Positions 10,141-23,070 of a stretch of DNA of 64,000 nt are shown in pieces. The notes beneath the pieces were generated by a model. That model worked only from the letters and a program-made list of their open reading frames with translations, had not been told where the DNA came from and ran no database searches. Numbering within the stretch: position 1 is the first letter of the stretch; the number at the start of each line of letters is the position of its first letter. The stretch is from Pyxicephalus adspersus (taxonomy: Eukaryota > Chordata > Amphibia > Anura > Pyxicephalidae). Position numbers and translations under genes: made by a program. Location: the NCBI RefSeq assembly GCF_032062135.1, contig NC_092859.1, positions 66,916,116 to 66,980,115 of the forward strand, read 5' to 3'.

Positions 10141-13100
10141 ACAGCTTCCCAAATTCTCAAATCATGTAGCTGCTCAGCCTAACTGGGCCTTTAGACTGAA
10201 GACTGTAACTCTATGTATGCCTACACCTGAATTTAGTTCATTTCAGTCCTTTGTTCAGGGGAGGTAGGCAAAAAAGCTATTTTTAATTTAAACTGCAGGT
10301 AAAGTTAACAAAGTACAAAAGTTTAAACTACTTTTATTGATCAAAATAGCAGGCAAGGTTTAAATGGGTTTCATTATCATTAGGTACTGATCTGCTTTTT
10401 GCTGTAAATAAACACAAAATGTTCATTCCAAAGCATTTCCAGGTGCATGCTTAGTTCGTTGTTCCAGAGAACATAATAAAAGTACAAGACAAGTAATAAA
10501 ATATAAGACAGCTAGTGATGAACCATAGGAACCCTTTCCTACTGTACCCATCCCTGGGAAGACAAAATGTATAAATCTGGCCCTGTAGCTTGTCATTGTG
10601 AGCGCTAATGCACGTACTGCTAATGCTGATCTCCCTCCTTTGTTTACAAAAACTATATTAACTGGTTCCTCTTTCTCTGACTACAGCCCAATGTAACTCA
10701 TTGCATTCTGTGTAAAATCTGCCTTTAAAGAGCTCTACCAGTTTGTGGTTGTGCTTTTATCTGGTATATTGGTATTTCATCTCTTGTTATTGTCCTAGCT
10801 AATGTTTGTTACATATTTAAATCAAGAAGGATGGATCCTGTTGAAGCAGATACTTTCAGGTCTTCTGGTTTAGCTACAAAGTCTGCTAGGTCCATTTGTG
10901 GTTTCTAGTTCCCTACATTTCCTTCAAAAGCAAGGAGGGCATCCAAACCAGTTTTAAAAGAATACTTCAAGCACTCTAACATGACCCACTTTAAAATATT
11001 CTGCTTCTTTTTTTTCTACCAATCTAATGTCAATTACCTACCAGTAAAGCAAATTTTTTTGCAGGAGTAAATTCAGATTGATTTTATAAAGAGGTTTAGG
11101 TTGAATACCACTTGGCAAGAGATAAGTAATTTAGTTTTGTGAAGTGTTGCCTTTATTTGAATCATCACCTCAATCACTATATTTCATTTTACTATGGTCT
11201 TTGGAAGAAATTTCACACCCTGGGAGTCTTCATAAATTATTTTAAGCGCAACATGACTGTTGACTATTACTTTAATGTGCTCTTCCCCAACTATATTGAA
11301 AGTTCTCTGATATGTTTATCTAGAATCTCTATCAACTAAATGTATTTACAATTGTGTGACTTAAGTGTTGCTGGAAATATCACCTTATGATTGGGTATAT
11401 CTCATATATCTCATGCTGCCTGTGGGAGAGATACTGTAAGTTTACCCCTTCCTTTTCTACAATCACTTATTGCTTTTATATTCCTATGCAAGTGACAAAG
11501 ATGTTTTAAAGGTAATAAAAATTACCCTGTCTTAGGCTATATACACACGCAGGTTATTTGTTGCTGGAACCATCTTCCCAGATCATTTGCAGCGACAGGT
11601 CAAAAAATTAGCACTGTACACACAGCTCCCATTTTGTTCTTTGAAGAGGGGAGCAGGAGGGCGAGCAAGAAAAACCCTCCATTGACATGCATGGCAATTT
11701 GTCATTAATTCACCCACCATGATGGATCAATGAACAACGTTGGGGGACCACTGTACATATGTCAGAGACAAACAGTCATGGGAATAATTTGACGTGTGTA
11801 CACAGGTGTACTCGTCTAGCGGATATGTTGCAATCATACTATCAAAAAACACCTGTAAGTTTATCTGTACATAACTTACTTACTTAGACATAGAAACTTC
11901 TATTCTGACTCAAGATTTCTAGAACTCTAGATTGAGGATCTGTTTATTAAACCGATGAGGATGCAAATAGCCTAGTGTTATACTGAATAAGCCTGCATAT
12001 CTTGTTAGTTTATTCTCAGTCCCACCGAAGCCATTTAAAGAATTCATCATGCTATATAAAGCATGATGAGCTCTTTTCATAACCACAAAATTAAATAATA
12101 ACTGCGATCCTACTTCAGAGATCTGTGCTAATTCAGTTACCTCAACTCAACTGACTGAAAATTAAAAGGATGAATAAGAAGATGCCTTAGAATAAAATTA
12201 TTTAGGCATTTTCAAATATAAGCTCTATAGTCTTCATATTTACAGATGCAATCCAGAAGAAATCCGACATAACGTTTTCTAAAAATGTGGAATACAGATA
12301 AAAAGGATATAAAAACAAGGTACCACTTTAATGTGGGCGTGTATTCAAAAAGTAAAAATGTGCTGAATGTTAAGGGGACAATTTTGAAATGGTAATTGAC
12401 AATAACCAGTACTCTGTAACGATTGTCTGAACATCCTCTAAAAAAAATTGGTGCCCTTCCTGGTATGTGAGGGTGACTAGTCAACCCTGTGCCTACAAAT
12501 ATGTAACTATGTAATCTAACATCTGTATATCTGCAGTGAGAGAGACAAGGCAATGCTGCCTCTAAATGCTAGTCTCTGGAAATACGGAGCAAGATGCTGT
12601 AGGGTCACTACTGTTCTGCTCACTGTTTTCCTTGTTGAAGGCTTTACCACTACTAAAATGGCCACATCCACACAGCATAATATATACAATTTCAACAGAG
12701 TCTGATGAAATTGGCATTGTGATTAAAGATGCACTTAGCACTCTCATTATGGTCTACTGTATGTTTAACATTTTACCAATGAAACTAAAGTTTCTTTTGA
12801 AGGTAAACTACTGCTTGAACTACTGCAATCTGAAACCCAAATGAACAAGGCCTTAAAGAGAAGACAGGCCTGTAATAAGTGGACCTACAAATGGCACATT
12901 AAAGATGATGCCATTGGTATTATTATTTTAAACTTACCTAACTGCAGTGCAACATTTTGTTGCCACCGATAGGGCCCATCTGATGACCAGATTGGTCATT
13001 TCCTTCTCCCAAAACCTTTAAAATACTACACAGCATTATCCATGTATGTATATTATAAACTCTTCAATTAAACAAAAAAGTGTCTGAAATCCATGAGACC

Positions 13101-13530
13101 AACTTTCCATGGCATAAAATGGAGTATCTGATATGAATGCAAATGTATAACTGTGCAGAAATGTAAAGAGTGCAGGAGAAAGGCTGTGTCCTGCCAGATA
13201 GGGTGTACAAAAAAGATCTCACAAGGGTGGGGTTACAGGTAAGTACAAGATAATACCAATTTGAGTATAGAGGGCAGAAAAGCATTATATGATAACTGTA
13301 CTAAAAGCACACTTATACTTTAAAGAGACACCTTTGAGACACATAGCATTAAATTGGCAATCCCTTTCTTATTTATGTTAATTGTCTGGCTATTACCTTA
13401 TAAGTGGTTTCAGTAAGGTTTAGATTACTACCCTCAAACAATTGTACAAAGCCATACTTACTTGTTCAAAGTAATGGTCACAGAGTATTGATGCAAACCT
13501 AATAACCAGGACAACCTTTCACTTGTATTT
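10141..13530. other. Intergenic, largely featureless
   Basis: AT-rich sequence without a convincing gene. It includes a short repeat at about 11529-11830 and chance open frames around 12212-12844 on both strands that show no family resemblance or composition bias. Confidence 0.7.
11529..11830. repeat. Interspersed repeat with 'tatacacacg' / 'cgtgtgtaca' ends
   Basis: Starts 'ggctatatacacacgcag' and ends 'gacgtgtgtacacaggtgtac', approximately inverted termini. Similar 'gcacgtgtgtac' or 'gcaagtgtgtac' ends occur at about 42940 and 47060, next to AACGACAATTATTG motifs. Likely a non-autonomous DNA transposon family. Confidence 0.45.
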
Positions 13531-13533
13531 ATA

Positions 13534-13656
13534 AAACAGGGAATCAAGCATTCCCTACAACATTATTTCATGAGAATCAGGTACTGCTATTGAAACACAT
13601 GGACCTGGAAGATTTTCACAAGGGAATGTTTGAGGGAATGTCTGATTCCCTGTTTT
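13534..13656 (+). mobile_element. Small palindromic MITE, copy 1
   Basis: Begins AAACAGGGAATCAAGCATTC and ends GAATGTCTGATTCCCTGTTT, inverted termini of about 20 bp. A second copy in opposite orientation lies at 35592-35719 and shares the interior 'catggacctggaagat'. About 120 bp, no coding capacity. Confidence 0.75.
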
Positions 13657-14697
13657 TAAAATCATTAAAGTCTTAAGTGTCCTGTTTGAAGCATACTTTA
13701 CCTATTCCTCAGACCTTGTGTGTTGTCTTCTTAGTGTTCAGCTCTCACAGCATTCAGTACCTAGTTTAGTCCATTGCATTAAATGCATAATTACTCTTCT
13801 ATGCACAGTCCTATCCTCCATTATCCATTCTAGAGCATAATTGGGATAATCATTTCCAACTATTCCATTCTATGTTCGCCATGTCAAATATCAGCCTCAT
13901 CTCCAATAACTCTGGACCTCTGATAATTGTATCTCTCCTGTTCTGTTTTCCACATAAACATTTGCTGACAATAAAGCCCTATCGCATATCCCACATCCTT
14001 AGCAACACTAGCACTGTTCCTGGAAACTATGGCACAGTCACTGATAACCATAACCAGCTTAAATGTCTGTGTGTTTTTTCCAGATCCATATTCCTTAATT
14101 CAACTCACATAGTCCTTCAGTTTTATCCTGGGCCCTCCCTACAACATTTTTGCTTGCAAACCACCTCATTGAAGGTGGTGGGGAATGTGTTAGCAGTTTT
14201 GTGAATTTGTGGAACTAGCATTCACCACCTTCACTGTTCTAGATGACCTTTGTATCTGTTTCCTGGAAACTGATTTTTGACCAATATTCCTCCCTGCAAA
14301 ACCACCTTAGTAAAGATGTTATTATATAAGATTTTATTATTTACTTTTGAAAGAGTGCCTAAATGCATTATAGGAAGCACTTTCTCACCACTCTCAATTA
14401 CCTGTATGGCTATTAATGTGTATTTGAAAAATTTTTGGCAATTAGGAAAAGATCTTTAAATAACATTTGTTTGTCAAAAGAATAACTGTACCATTTCATT
14501 CTCCTCTTTTACACATACCCCCCCCCCCCCCCACATGTTTTAGGATACCCTTTACACTGCTCTTTTTCACATAGAGACTTGAGCTATACCCTTCTTAGTC
14601 CTCTCTTTTATATACCAACCACTGTCGAACCCTCCACACGCCTTTTCTACCTATACCACTATACTATGGTACCTGCCACACGTCCCTCCTGAACATA
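13657..14697. other. Intergenic, no recognised feature
   Basis: Contains a poly-C run at 14519-14532 and pyrimidine-rich low-complexity sequence after it. The open frame at 13872-14204 shows no recognisable family. Confidence 0.6.
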
Positions 14698-14904
14698 GGG
14701 CCTGATATATTAAATCTCCCCAAGACTGGAAAATATAGAACTTGAGTGATCCAGCAAACCTGAAATGGATTTGGTCCAGCATTTAAAACATTTGCCAATC
14801 AAAAGCAAAAGGTTTTTAAGAAATGAATTCCACTTTTGCTGGACAACCCAGGTTCCCCCGTGATAGTCTTCTCCAGTCTTGGGGAGCTTTATTAAATTGG
14901 GCCC
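14698..14904. mobile_element. MITE of the GGGCCTGATTTATTAAA family, copy 1
   Basis: Inverted ends GGGCCTGATATATTAAATCT and AAGCTTTATTAAATTGGGCCC-like (in reverse), with the inner 'ctccccaagactgg' / 'ccagtcttggggag' pair perfect. ATA flanks both sides (14695-14697 and 14905-14907), a possible 3-bp target duplication. Further copies are at 40816, 45121 and 56571. Confidence 0.75.
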
Positions 14905-15080
14905 ATACTGTCACACCTTCTGTACTTTTTATCTACACACACTACCTACTGACATATCTTCTACAGTGCTCTCCTGCACACGCTGCCTATTGTTATACCC
15001 TCTGTACTCCTCTCCTTCACATACTGTCTATCTGCTGTTGTTCCTCTGTTCTTCTCTTCTAAACATATTGCTGTTTTCAT
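14905..15080. repeat. Degenerate pyrimidine-rich tandem-like sequence
   Basis: Imperfect repeats of 'cacac..ctgcctattgttataccctctgtactcctctcctt' type, roughly 40-45 bp. Similar sequence precedes the MITE at about 14590-14690, so the MITE may have inserted into this array. Confidence 0.5.
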
Positions 15081-15917
15081 TCTATTCAAAGATATTACAT
15101 TTTTTTACATAATAAACTGCATTCATACTCAAAATAGAATAACTGTGTAAACAGCAAGCTTGTGATGTTTCATTTAAACAAGTTGCATTTAGGTTTTAGG
15201 TTTGCAAAGCATAACATTGATACATTTTATCTTCAAATGGGCAAATATTTACACAATAACTCAATAAACCATGTCATGGCTTTTACACATATTTACCTGT
15301 GTGAAGAAGTAAATAATATTTTTTTCTTACCCAATGGAGATAAGCATATCTTCAGGCATTTAATACACTTTTAAAAGAAAATAATTCTATAATTTTTCCT
15401 CATATTTTCATTAACAGCATGCATTGTTCTGCAAGAGGTAACAGGCATAGAGGAAATACAGAGCTCGGAATCAAATAATAGAGCCTAAGGCTTAAACAAA
15501 ACACTTCAATCTTGCTAAGTGAATTCCCTCTACTAATTAGGAAAAGAGAGCTTTACCGTACAGTGAGGCCATTAGCTTGAATTAGACACACATTCTTTAA
15601 AATTTGTTTCACTTTGAATGTTCCTTATGGACATTCCTAGAGATGCCAATTTAATTTTCACAAAATGGTCATTGGGATTTCAAATTCACACCTTGTGCAT
15701 CCAGTTTACCCACATGCAGTTCTCTATCATAACCAAAGTGGTCTGTTCCCATAAAGGCCAGGCATGTGCCAGCTGGGAACTGGGAGAAACGGACAAGTGA
15801 ATTCCAAGTAAGAAGGAAATGGGGAGAGCAAACAGAATTTAATAAAGAATTTGCTGAATTTACAAAGCTGGTTTAATTGTCTGCAAAATACATGTCTATG
15901 GTTACACTGCAAGTTAA

Positions 15918-17822
15918 AGAGTCTATAACACATAGGTACATAGTCCATCAAGTCCATCAAGTTTACCCACTAGGGAAATAAACATATCCCAGATATAAAA
16001 CCCTGTGGACATAGCTGGTCCAGAGGAAGGCAAAAAAAAAAACCCTGATACAATTTGCTTCAACAGGGGAAAAAAAATTCCTTCCTGATTCCATAAGGCA
16101 ATCAGATGTTCCCTGGATCAACAGTCTCTGTTATCTTTACTTTAAAGCCTTAATACCCAGTTATATTCTGTGCTTCTAGAAAAGCATCCAGCTTTTTCTT
16201 AACGCAATCTATAGTAGTTGCTGAAACTACTTCCTGAGGGAACCTTATTCCACATTTTCACAGACCTTACAGCGAAGAAACCTTTCCTTAATGGGACCTT
16301 AAACTTCTTTTCCTCCAGACGCAAAGAGTGCACTCTTGTTCTTTGTAATGACCTCAAAGTGAATAATTGTAAAAGTGAGAGTTCTCTATAAGGCCCATAT
16401 ATATATATTTATACATGGTGATCATATCGCCCCTTAAACGTCTTTTCTCAAGGGAGAATAGCCTCAGTTCAGCTAATCTGTCCTTATAGCTGAGCTCCTC
16501 CATTCCGTTTATTGGTTTAGTTGCCCTTCTCTGCACTCTCCCCAATTCTACAATGTCAATTTTGTGAACTGGTGCCCAAAACTGGACTGCATATTCCAGG
16601 TGAGGTCTGAGTAATGCTTTGTACAAGGGCGAGAATATGCCCCTGATTCATCAATAAAATCCACGCTTGCTGGAAGTGCGAAAGTACGCGCGACCAGCGA
16701 ACGCGGTTTCCCGCGGTCCGGATTTGAGTGTGCTCGTACACTCGCCTCCTCACTGCCAGCCGGATTCCTGCCTTGATAATAATGAGCAATAGGGGTCGCG
16801 AATCTGCCAATTAAGGCGATTAGGGATCGCGAATACGAATGCGCGAGGGATCATCCGATTCTGCTTGATGAATCAGGGGCTATGTCTCCATCTCTGCAGT
16901 CTATTCCTCTTTTAATACAAGAAAGTACTTTGCTGTCTTTAGATATTGCAGCTTGGCATTGCATGTTGTTATTAGATCTATAATTTACGAGAACCCCCAG
17001 ATCCTTTTCCATTTCTGACTCCCCAAATGTATTCCCCCTAGACCGTATTGGGCATGCATGTTGTTAGCCCCCAAGTGTATAACTTTACATTTATCTATAT
17101 TAAATTTCATTTGCCACTTGACTGCCCAATCAAACAGTACATCCAGGTCTGCTTGTAGATTATAGACATCCTGTAAGGACCTAATTCCATCACATAGTTT
17201 GGTGTCAATTGCAAACACAAAAATTATTACTTTTAATCCCAAACTCTATATCATTTATAAAGATGTTAAACAGTAAAGGTCCCAACAATGAACCCTGTAG
17301 TACACCACTAGTAACCATGGACCATTCAGAATATGAATCATTATTACAACTCTCTGGATGCGGTCTTAAAGCCAGTGTACAGATTGACTTTTCTAAACTT
17401 ATTGACCCTTTCTTGCATATTAACCATCTGTGGGGTACAGTGTCAAATGCTTTAGCGAAGTCCAAGTACACTATATCGACTGCTATTCCACTGTCTACCT
17501 GTTTACTTACTTCCTCATAAAAAGAGAGTAAATTTGTTGGACAACTTCGGTCTTTCTTAAAGCCGTGCTGACTATCACTTATATTATTATTTTATGGCAG
17601 AAACTCCTCTATGTGGTTCTTTATCAAACTCTCTGACCTTTCCAACTTTGGACGTTAAACTGACTGGTCTATAATTACCTTAATTACTTTGCTTCCTTTT
17701 TGAAGATAGGAACTACATTGGTTCTATTGGTCCCATGCCAGTGACTAAAGAGTCTCTAAAAATTTTAAATAATGGCTTTGAAATAACTGAGCTCAGCTCT
17801 TTGAGGACATGTGGATGTAATT
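15918..17822 (-). mobile_element. CR1-type LINE, 5'-truncated, inactive
   Basis: Non-LTR retrotransposon on the minus strand. In sense order: reverse transcriptase palm around 17820-16985 with YLDFAKAFDTVPHR, GVLQGSLLGPLLFNIFINDI and an altered catalytic box; thumb/C-terminal part at about 16626-16354 (ALLRPHLEYAVQFW, VQRRATK, SLEKRRLRGDMI); then a 3' UTR ending near 15920. The catalytic FADD box reads FAID, so one essential aspartate is lost, and several frameshifts separate the segments. A foldback element at 16639-16880 interrupts it. A second copy of the same family is at 23071-27560. Confidence 0.88.
16639..16880. mobile_element. GC-rich palindromic MITE inserted in CR1
   Basis: 242 bp with near-perfect inverted ends GCCCCTGATTCATCAA / TTGATGAATCAGGGGC. 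It interrupts the CR1 reading frame, with TAT at both borders (16636-16638 and 16881-16883), a possible 3-bp target duplication. Its interior is CpG-rich compared with the surroundings (cgcgcgaccagcgaacgcgg), suggesting a younger insertion. A diverged relative may be at 34950-35117. Confidence 0.8.
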
Positions 17823-19822
17823 AAAAAATGTGGAGTAAAATCTATTTTCAGTATGTTCAATATCATGCCTTAGTCTATACAGATTTTATAATAAAATATT
17901 GTATATAAATCTGTTTCATTGTTTTAGATTAGGCATACCTCTCTGTTTTACCAATTGTCTGTTGTATTTCCAGATACTGCTTCGTATACATACATTAGAT
18001 ACCATTTAAGTTAATGCTAAATCTGACTACATACAGTATCAATAATATTCCATTGTTTCCTTATATATGAATACGCAAGGTTTCAGCAGAGCTATGGTGA
18101 TATTTGTGTGAACTATTGGGCCTAAAATTGGACATTCACTGGAGAAAATACTAGTAGTTTTGATTTACTAAAATCATGCACAAATCATATAAAAAGCAAA
18201 TGTGTACCCAAGGCAGCACAAACAAAGCTATAAGAAATAAGGTGCGGTGGGAAGAGGAAAGGGAATAAGCAGCCATTTCTTCAGGAAATGTTAGAAAAAA
18301 TATGGCTATTTTACCAATAGTATAATTTTATAAATGTATTGTTGTCATTTGTCTCCATTATTTCTATGTGCTGGTACTTTTTTCATAGAAGCAATGTGTT
18401 GAAGACAAACAAATGGAGAAGGAACCATATGGACCACCTTGGTCAATTTGTACTGTTATTTTAAATGAGGACATTTAAACACATATCCCTTAGATGTGGA
18501 CGCCATCACTTTAAAGAAAACACTGTAACTACAAATCTTCAGATAAAATGCATGGGGGATACCTAAAGCTGTACACAATTTTTTAATATTCATTAAAAAA
18601 ACTAAAACATGGTATAGGGTTTCCTCCAATATTCCAGCAAGTCTGTTTTTTCCAGGATGTCTAGAGAGGGGCAATGAGTGTGTGAACTTTCTTTTTCTTT
18701 GAGCTCTTTGGCTTCTTTTAACAGTCCAATATTTGAGGAGAAGGGCCGGGTATTTTGAGAGAAGGCTTATAGTGAAATCTGGAAGCCTTCATAAATAAGG
18801 GGATCCCAGATAGTTTTCACCTAACCACAAGAATTAAGAAAGCAGACACAAGCCTCATCCCTCCCAGAGTGCATCACATGTTTGTTGGTAACCTGGTGCT
18901 AAATCATTCATAGACAACCTGTTTCTGGGACAGGGTTTTGTGCGTAGCAGATCAGCTACTTACCGGCATTCTATTGAAAGTTATCCTTTAAGCCAAGCTT
19001 TTGTAAGAAGAAAAAGAATAAAATAAAATACTGTAAAATAGAGGAATGAGTACATGGGGTACTTAATACCCTTTGCCTATTCCTAGAAAAAGTTAACAAA
19101 AAAATTATAAAAACATAACCACCTTAGATGAAATTACTTACTAAAAAGGCACATAGAAAGGCAACCAAATGTAATTAATAATACAATAATTTAAATTTCA
19201 AGACTGTATTGTTAGATTGTTAAATATGTTGATCTATATATTATATATGTTGATATATATGTTATACAGTATATACTATTTTTAGTGTACCAATATAATG
19301 AATGTGCTGTTTTTGTTAAATACATGTTGTAGCACTCTGATAATTAATATTAACATATATACAGCAGACTTTATGGTAGTACAAAAATAAATTTGTGATT
19401 TTATGTGTGCCAGTGTAATCAAGTACATAGTCCACAAATTGCTGCATGAGACATAAACACAGAAGCACTGTGCAGGTTACCACAAAAATGTCCTAAAATA
19501 TGCACAAACTTACTGGCCAGGGGAGAAGTCATTTATAGCCCAGGCACCGTACACTAAAGAATTGTGGATCACAGTAAGCAAGGTTTCTAAACTACCCTGG
19601 TAGTTACTGTGCAAGTGTAATTGCAGCCTGACCTCAGTGTACCCCCATGCATAGAAATGTTAATTTCACTGGGATGGTGTATCTTTCCATTGCTGGAGAC
19701 AAAGGTAACTAACCTGGGAAGTTGGGAGATCCAGTAACAGTCAGCAAGGAGCCAGTAGATGTCTTATTTGTAAAGCATACCTAGCACATTTTATATTAAC
19801 ATTTACACACCCTCCACATGTA
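17823..19822. other. Intergenic, no recognised feature
   Basis: AT-rich with short TA-rich runs near 19230-19280. No gene, RNA or structured repeat seen. Confidence 0.65.
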
Positions 19823-21447
19823 CAGTTAGGTCCATAGATATTTGGTTAGAGACAACTTTTTTTCTAATTTTGATTCTGTACATTACCACAATTAATTTTA
19901 AATGAAACAACTCAGATGCAGTTGAACTGCAAACTTTCAGCTTTAATTCAGTGGGTTGATCAAAAAGATTGCAAAAATGTGAGGAACTAAAGTTTTTTCT
20001 TCATACAATCACTTTATTTCAGGGGCTCAAAAGTAATTGGACAATTGACTCAAAGGCTTTTTCATGGGCTGATGTGGGCAATTCCTTTGTTTCCTTTGTT
20101 ATGTCATTATCCATTTAGCAGATAAAAGGCCTGGAGTTGATTTGGGGGGGGGGGGGGTGCTTGTATGTGGAAGATTTTGCTATGAACAGACAACATGCGG
20201 TCAAAGGAAACAGAAAAAACCCATCCAAGAAATTGCTACAATATTAGGAGTGGCAAAATCTACAGTTTGGTACATCAAGTGAAAGAAACAAAGCACTGGT
20301 GAACTCAGCAATGCCAAAAGACCTGGACGTTCACGGAAGACAACAGTGCTGGATGATCGCAGAATCATTTCCATGGTGAAGAGAAACCCCTTCACAACAG
20401 CCAACCAAGTGAACAACACTCTCCAGGAAGTAGGCATATCGATATCCAAGTGTACCATAAAGAGAAGACTGCATGAAAGTAAATACAGAGGGTGCACTGC
20501 AAGGTGCAAGCCACTCATAAGCCTCAAGAATAGAAAGACTAGATTGGACTGTGCTCAAAAACATCTAAAAAAGCCAGGACAGTTCTGGAAAAACATTTTT
20601 GGACAGATAAAACCAAGATCAACTTTTACCAGAATGATGGCAAGAAAAAAGTATGGAGAAGGTGTGGAGCAGCTCATGATCCAAAGCATATCACACCATC
20701 TGTAAAACATGGCGGAGGCAGTGTGATGGCTTGGGGTGTGGATGGCTGCCAGTGGCACTGGGACACTAGTGTTTATCCATGATGTGACACAGGACAGATT
20801 CAGCCGAATGAATTCTGAGGTGTTCAGAGACCTACTGTGTCTGCTCAAATACAGCTAAATGCACTCAAATTGATTGGGAGGCATTTCATAATACAGATGG
20901 ACAAGGACCCACAATATACAGCCAAAGCAACCCAGGAGTTTATTAAAGCAAAGAAGTGGAATATTCTTGAATGTCCAAGTCAGTCACCTGATCTGAACCC
21001 AATTGAGCATGCGTTTCACTTGTTGAAGACTAAACTTCGGACAGAAAGGCCCACAAACAAACATCAACTGAAAGCCACTGCAGTAAAGGCCTGGCAGAGC
21101 ATTAAAAAGGAGGAAACCCAGCATTTGGTGATGTCCATGGGTTCAAGACTACAGGCTGTCATTGCCACCAAAGGGGTTTTAACCAAGTATAAGAAAAGAA
21201 CATTTTATTTTCAGCTTTTTAATTTGTTCAATTACTTTTGAGCCCCTGAAATGAAGTGATTGTGTTAAAAAAAAGGCTTTAGTTCCTCATATTTTTATGC
21301 AATCTTTTTGTTCAACCAACTGAATTAAAGCTGATAGTCTGTAGTTCAACTGCATCTGAGTTATTTCATTTAACATTAATTGTGGTAATGTACAGAACCA
21401 AAATTAGAAAAAAGTTGACTCTGTTCAAATATTTATGGACCTAACTG
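19823..21447 (+). mobile_element. Tc1-like DNA transposon with long inverted repeats
   Basis: 1625 bp. Ends CAGTTAGGTCCATA and its complement TATGGACCTAACTG; the inverted repeats extend about 215-220 bp (19823 to about 20040, and about 21229 to 21447), including the block 'caggggctcaaaagtaatt'. TA flanks the left end; the right flank reads AA, so that half of the duplication has mutated or the border is damaged. A broken transposase lies between the repeats. A poly-G run at 20142-20158 is internal. Confidence 0.95.
20196..21214 (+). pseudogene. Tc1 DD34E transposase, frameshifted
   Basis: Traces from an N-terminal helix-turn-helix region (start MRSKETEK at 20196) through the DDE domain. D1 is in WTDK (20606-20608; the family has WTDE), D2 in MDKDP (20900-20902) and E in LNPIEHAF (21005-21007), giving 34 residues between D2 and E. 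At least three frameshifts are visible: in the HTH region, a one-base deletion near 20597-20600, and length changes near 20735 and 20835. The C-terminal half at 20837-21241 remains open. Family role: cut-and-paste transposition at TA; this copy cannot make a working protein. Confidence 0.92.
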
Positions 21448-22560
21448 AATAGTCTGCTAGTCACTTTACACACATGTGTGGGAGGCTATGACACCAACTG
21501 ATACAAACATGAAGTATCTCAGTGGGAAATTAATTATCCAGAATATGGAAAATAGATGTGACACATCACACTTCTTACTATTGAATGATTGTCTAAATAA
21601 GGAGTTAGTAGCAACATTGTGATATCACCTTATCATCCAAAGAAAAAGGTACCCTAATAACTTTCTTGCCCCCTGTGCTTTTCTGCCCCCTCTCTTCACC
21701 TTCTCCCAGCCATATATACCCTGCCTTTCCCAACATCACCCAACTGTGCTCTTCTTTGTTCTTCAAGTTATCATGCACCCCAACCCAAATATTCTCTATC
21801 ATCATTGTGCTCTGTTGCCCCTACATTTACCCCATTATTGCAAAATGAATCACCTAAACAGAACCTGACCCCTGCATTGTCTCTTTATTAGGGGTTTAAA
21901 TTATCCACCATTATGTCCAAAAGTTTATGATTCAAGTTGTTCCCTATGCCCCCTTACTACCTTGTTTGCATGATTCAAAATACTGAAGAGCAAGGCTTGT
22001 TTTCTATTATTGACAATTTCAATTGTTTACAGGATAACAATTATCTATTTATAGTCTTTTTTTTATCATGCTACAGTAATACAATGTTTGTGCCAGTTTG
22101 GTGGGTGGACAAGCTGTTTTAGTAGGATGTGCAATTTCTATTATCTTGCAATGGGCTGATTGCTAGTTTCTTTGGAAATGTCACAACATTCCCTTTTTTA
22201 GGCAGAACAAACTGGCTGAGAAATTCTGCCATCATTTACCCTCTAGAAATGATATCCTAAATTAAAGGGTAATGGTAGGCTCATTGCGTGAAGGTGGAGT
22301 GTAATGTGTAATAATGCTCACATCCAGTCATTATTCCTTAAAGTGTTGGTATACCTAAATAATAAATCTGTTTACAATGGTAAAGTTTAATTTAATTTTG
22401 TATTTGCATACACTGCTACAAAACATAAGGTCATTTTATGTTTTTAGTATTTAAGGTGAGACTATAAGTATGATGCTTAGCTTTTTTTTCCTGAAAACAA
22501 AGCTAAGCATCATACTTTTTTTCTGAAAGATTGTGAGGGTCCATCTTTCACTTTCTGTAG
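21448..22560. other. Intergenic, no recognised feature
   Basis: Low-complexity patches only. A short inverted pair, 'aagtatgatgcttagctt' at about 22470 and 'aagctaagcatcatactt' at 22500, flanks a 12-nt loop and could form a hairpin of 18 bp. Confidence 0.6.
22467..22518. repeat. Inverted repeat / hairpin
   Basis: AAGTATGATGCTTAGCTT and its exact complement AAGCTAAGCATCATACTT, separated by 'ttttttcctgaaaac'-type sequence. Possibly the end of a MITE; no partner copy seen in the window. Confidence 0.7.
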
Positions 22561-22589
22561 GCTTTTTTTCCCCCTCTCTCTTACACCTG

Positions 22590-23070
22590 CTCTGTCACGC
22601 TTGGGGCACTATGGCTTGCACAATAGTGGTATGAACCCTGGGATGGACCAAGGTGCAAAATCCAAACAGCTGCAGGTTGCTGCCAGTACAAAGTTGACAG
22701 GACAATGCACAATATCAAATCAGCACAAGGAAAATAGTCAAGGAAACATGGGGTCAAGGCAGGCAGCAGACAAGCCTAGTCAGGAACAAAACAGAGGGTC
22801 AAGTACCAGGAATCCAGAGAATTGTCTCTGGTGACACAGTGGCCACCAAAGACAGGGGGGGAGGCAGGAGACATAGGAGGTACTGGTAACATGGGGGTAA
22901 ACACAAGAACTAGAATAGGAAAGCACTCAACCCCTAATTTCCCGCTGGCATCACCCCCGGAATTTACTATAGCTGCTCGCATCACCAGGAAGATGTGACG
23001 CTCACATCCACCGAGTGATGCGAGCAGCATCGTTGGTGGAGTGAGCAGGGTGGGGACATCCCCATCGCAT
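22590..23070. repeat. GC-richer repeat, possibly an LTR fragment
   Basis: Begins TGTCACGCTTGGGGC and contains 'caggttgctgcc', 'caaggcaggcagcagac' and CpG-rich 'gctgctcgcatcacc' motifs. Style matches the LTR-like block at 52960-53745, but no direct homology was demonstrable and no paired LTR is seen. Confidence 0.35.

Noticed and set aside
12212..12844. Open frames of 92-113 codons on both strands
   Set aside because: No similarity to any family I know, no splice or promoter context; consistent with chance.
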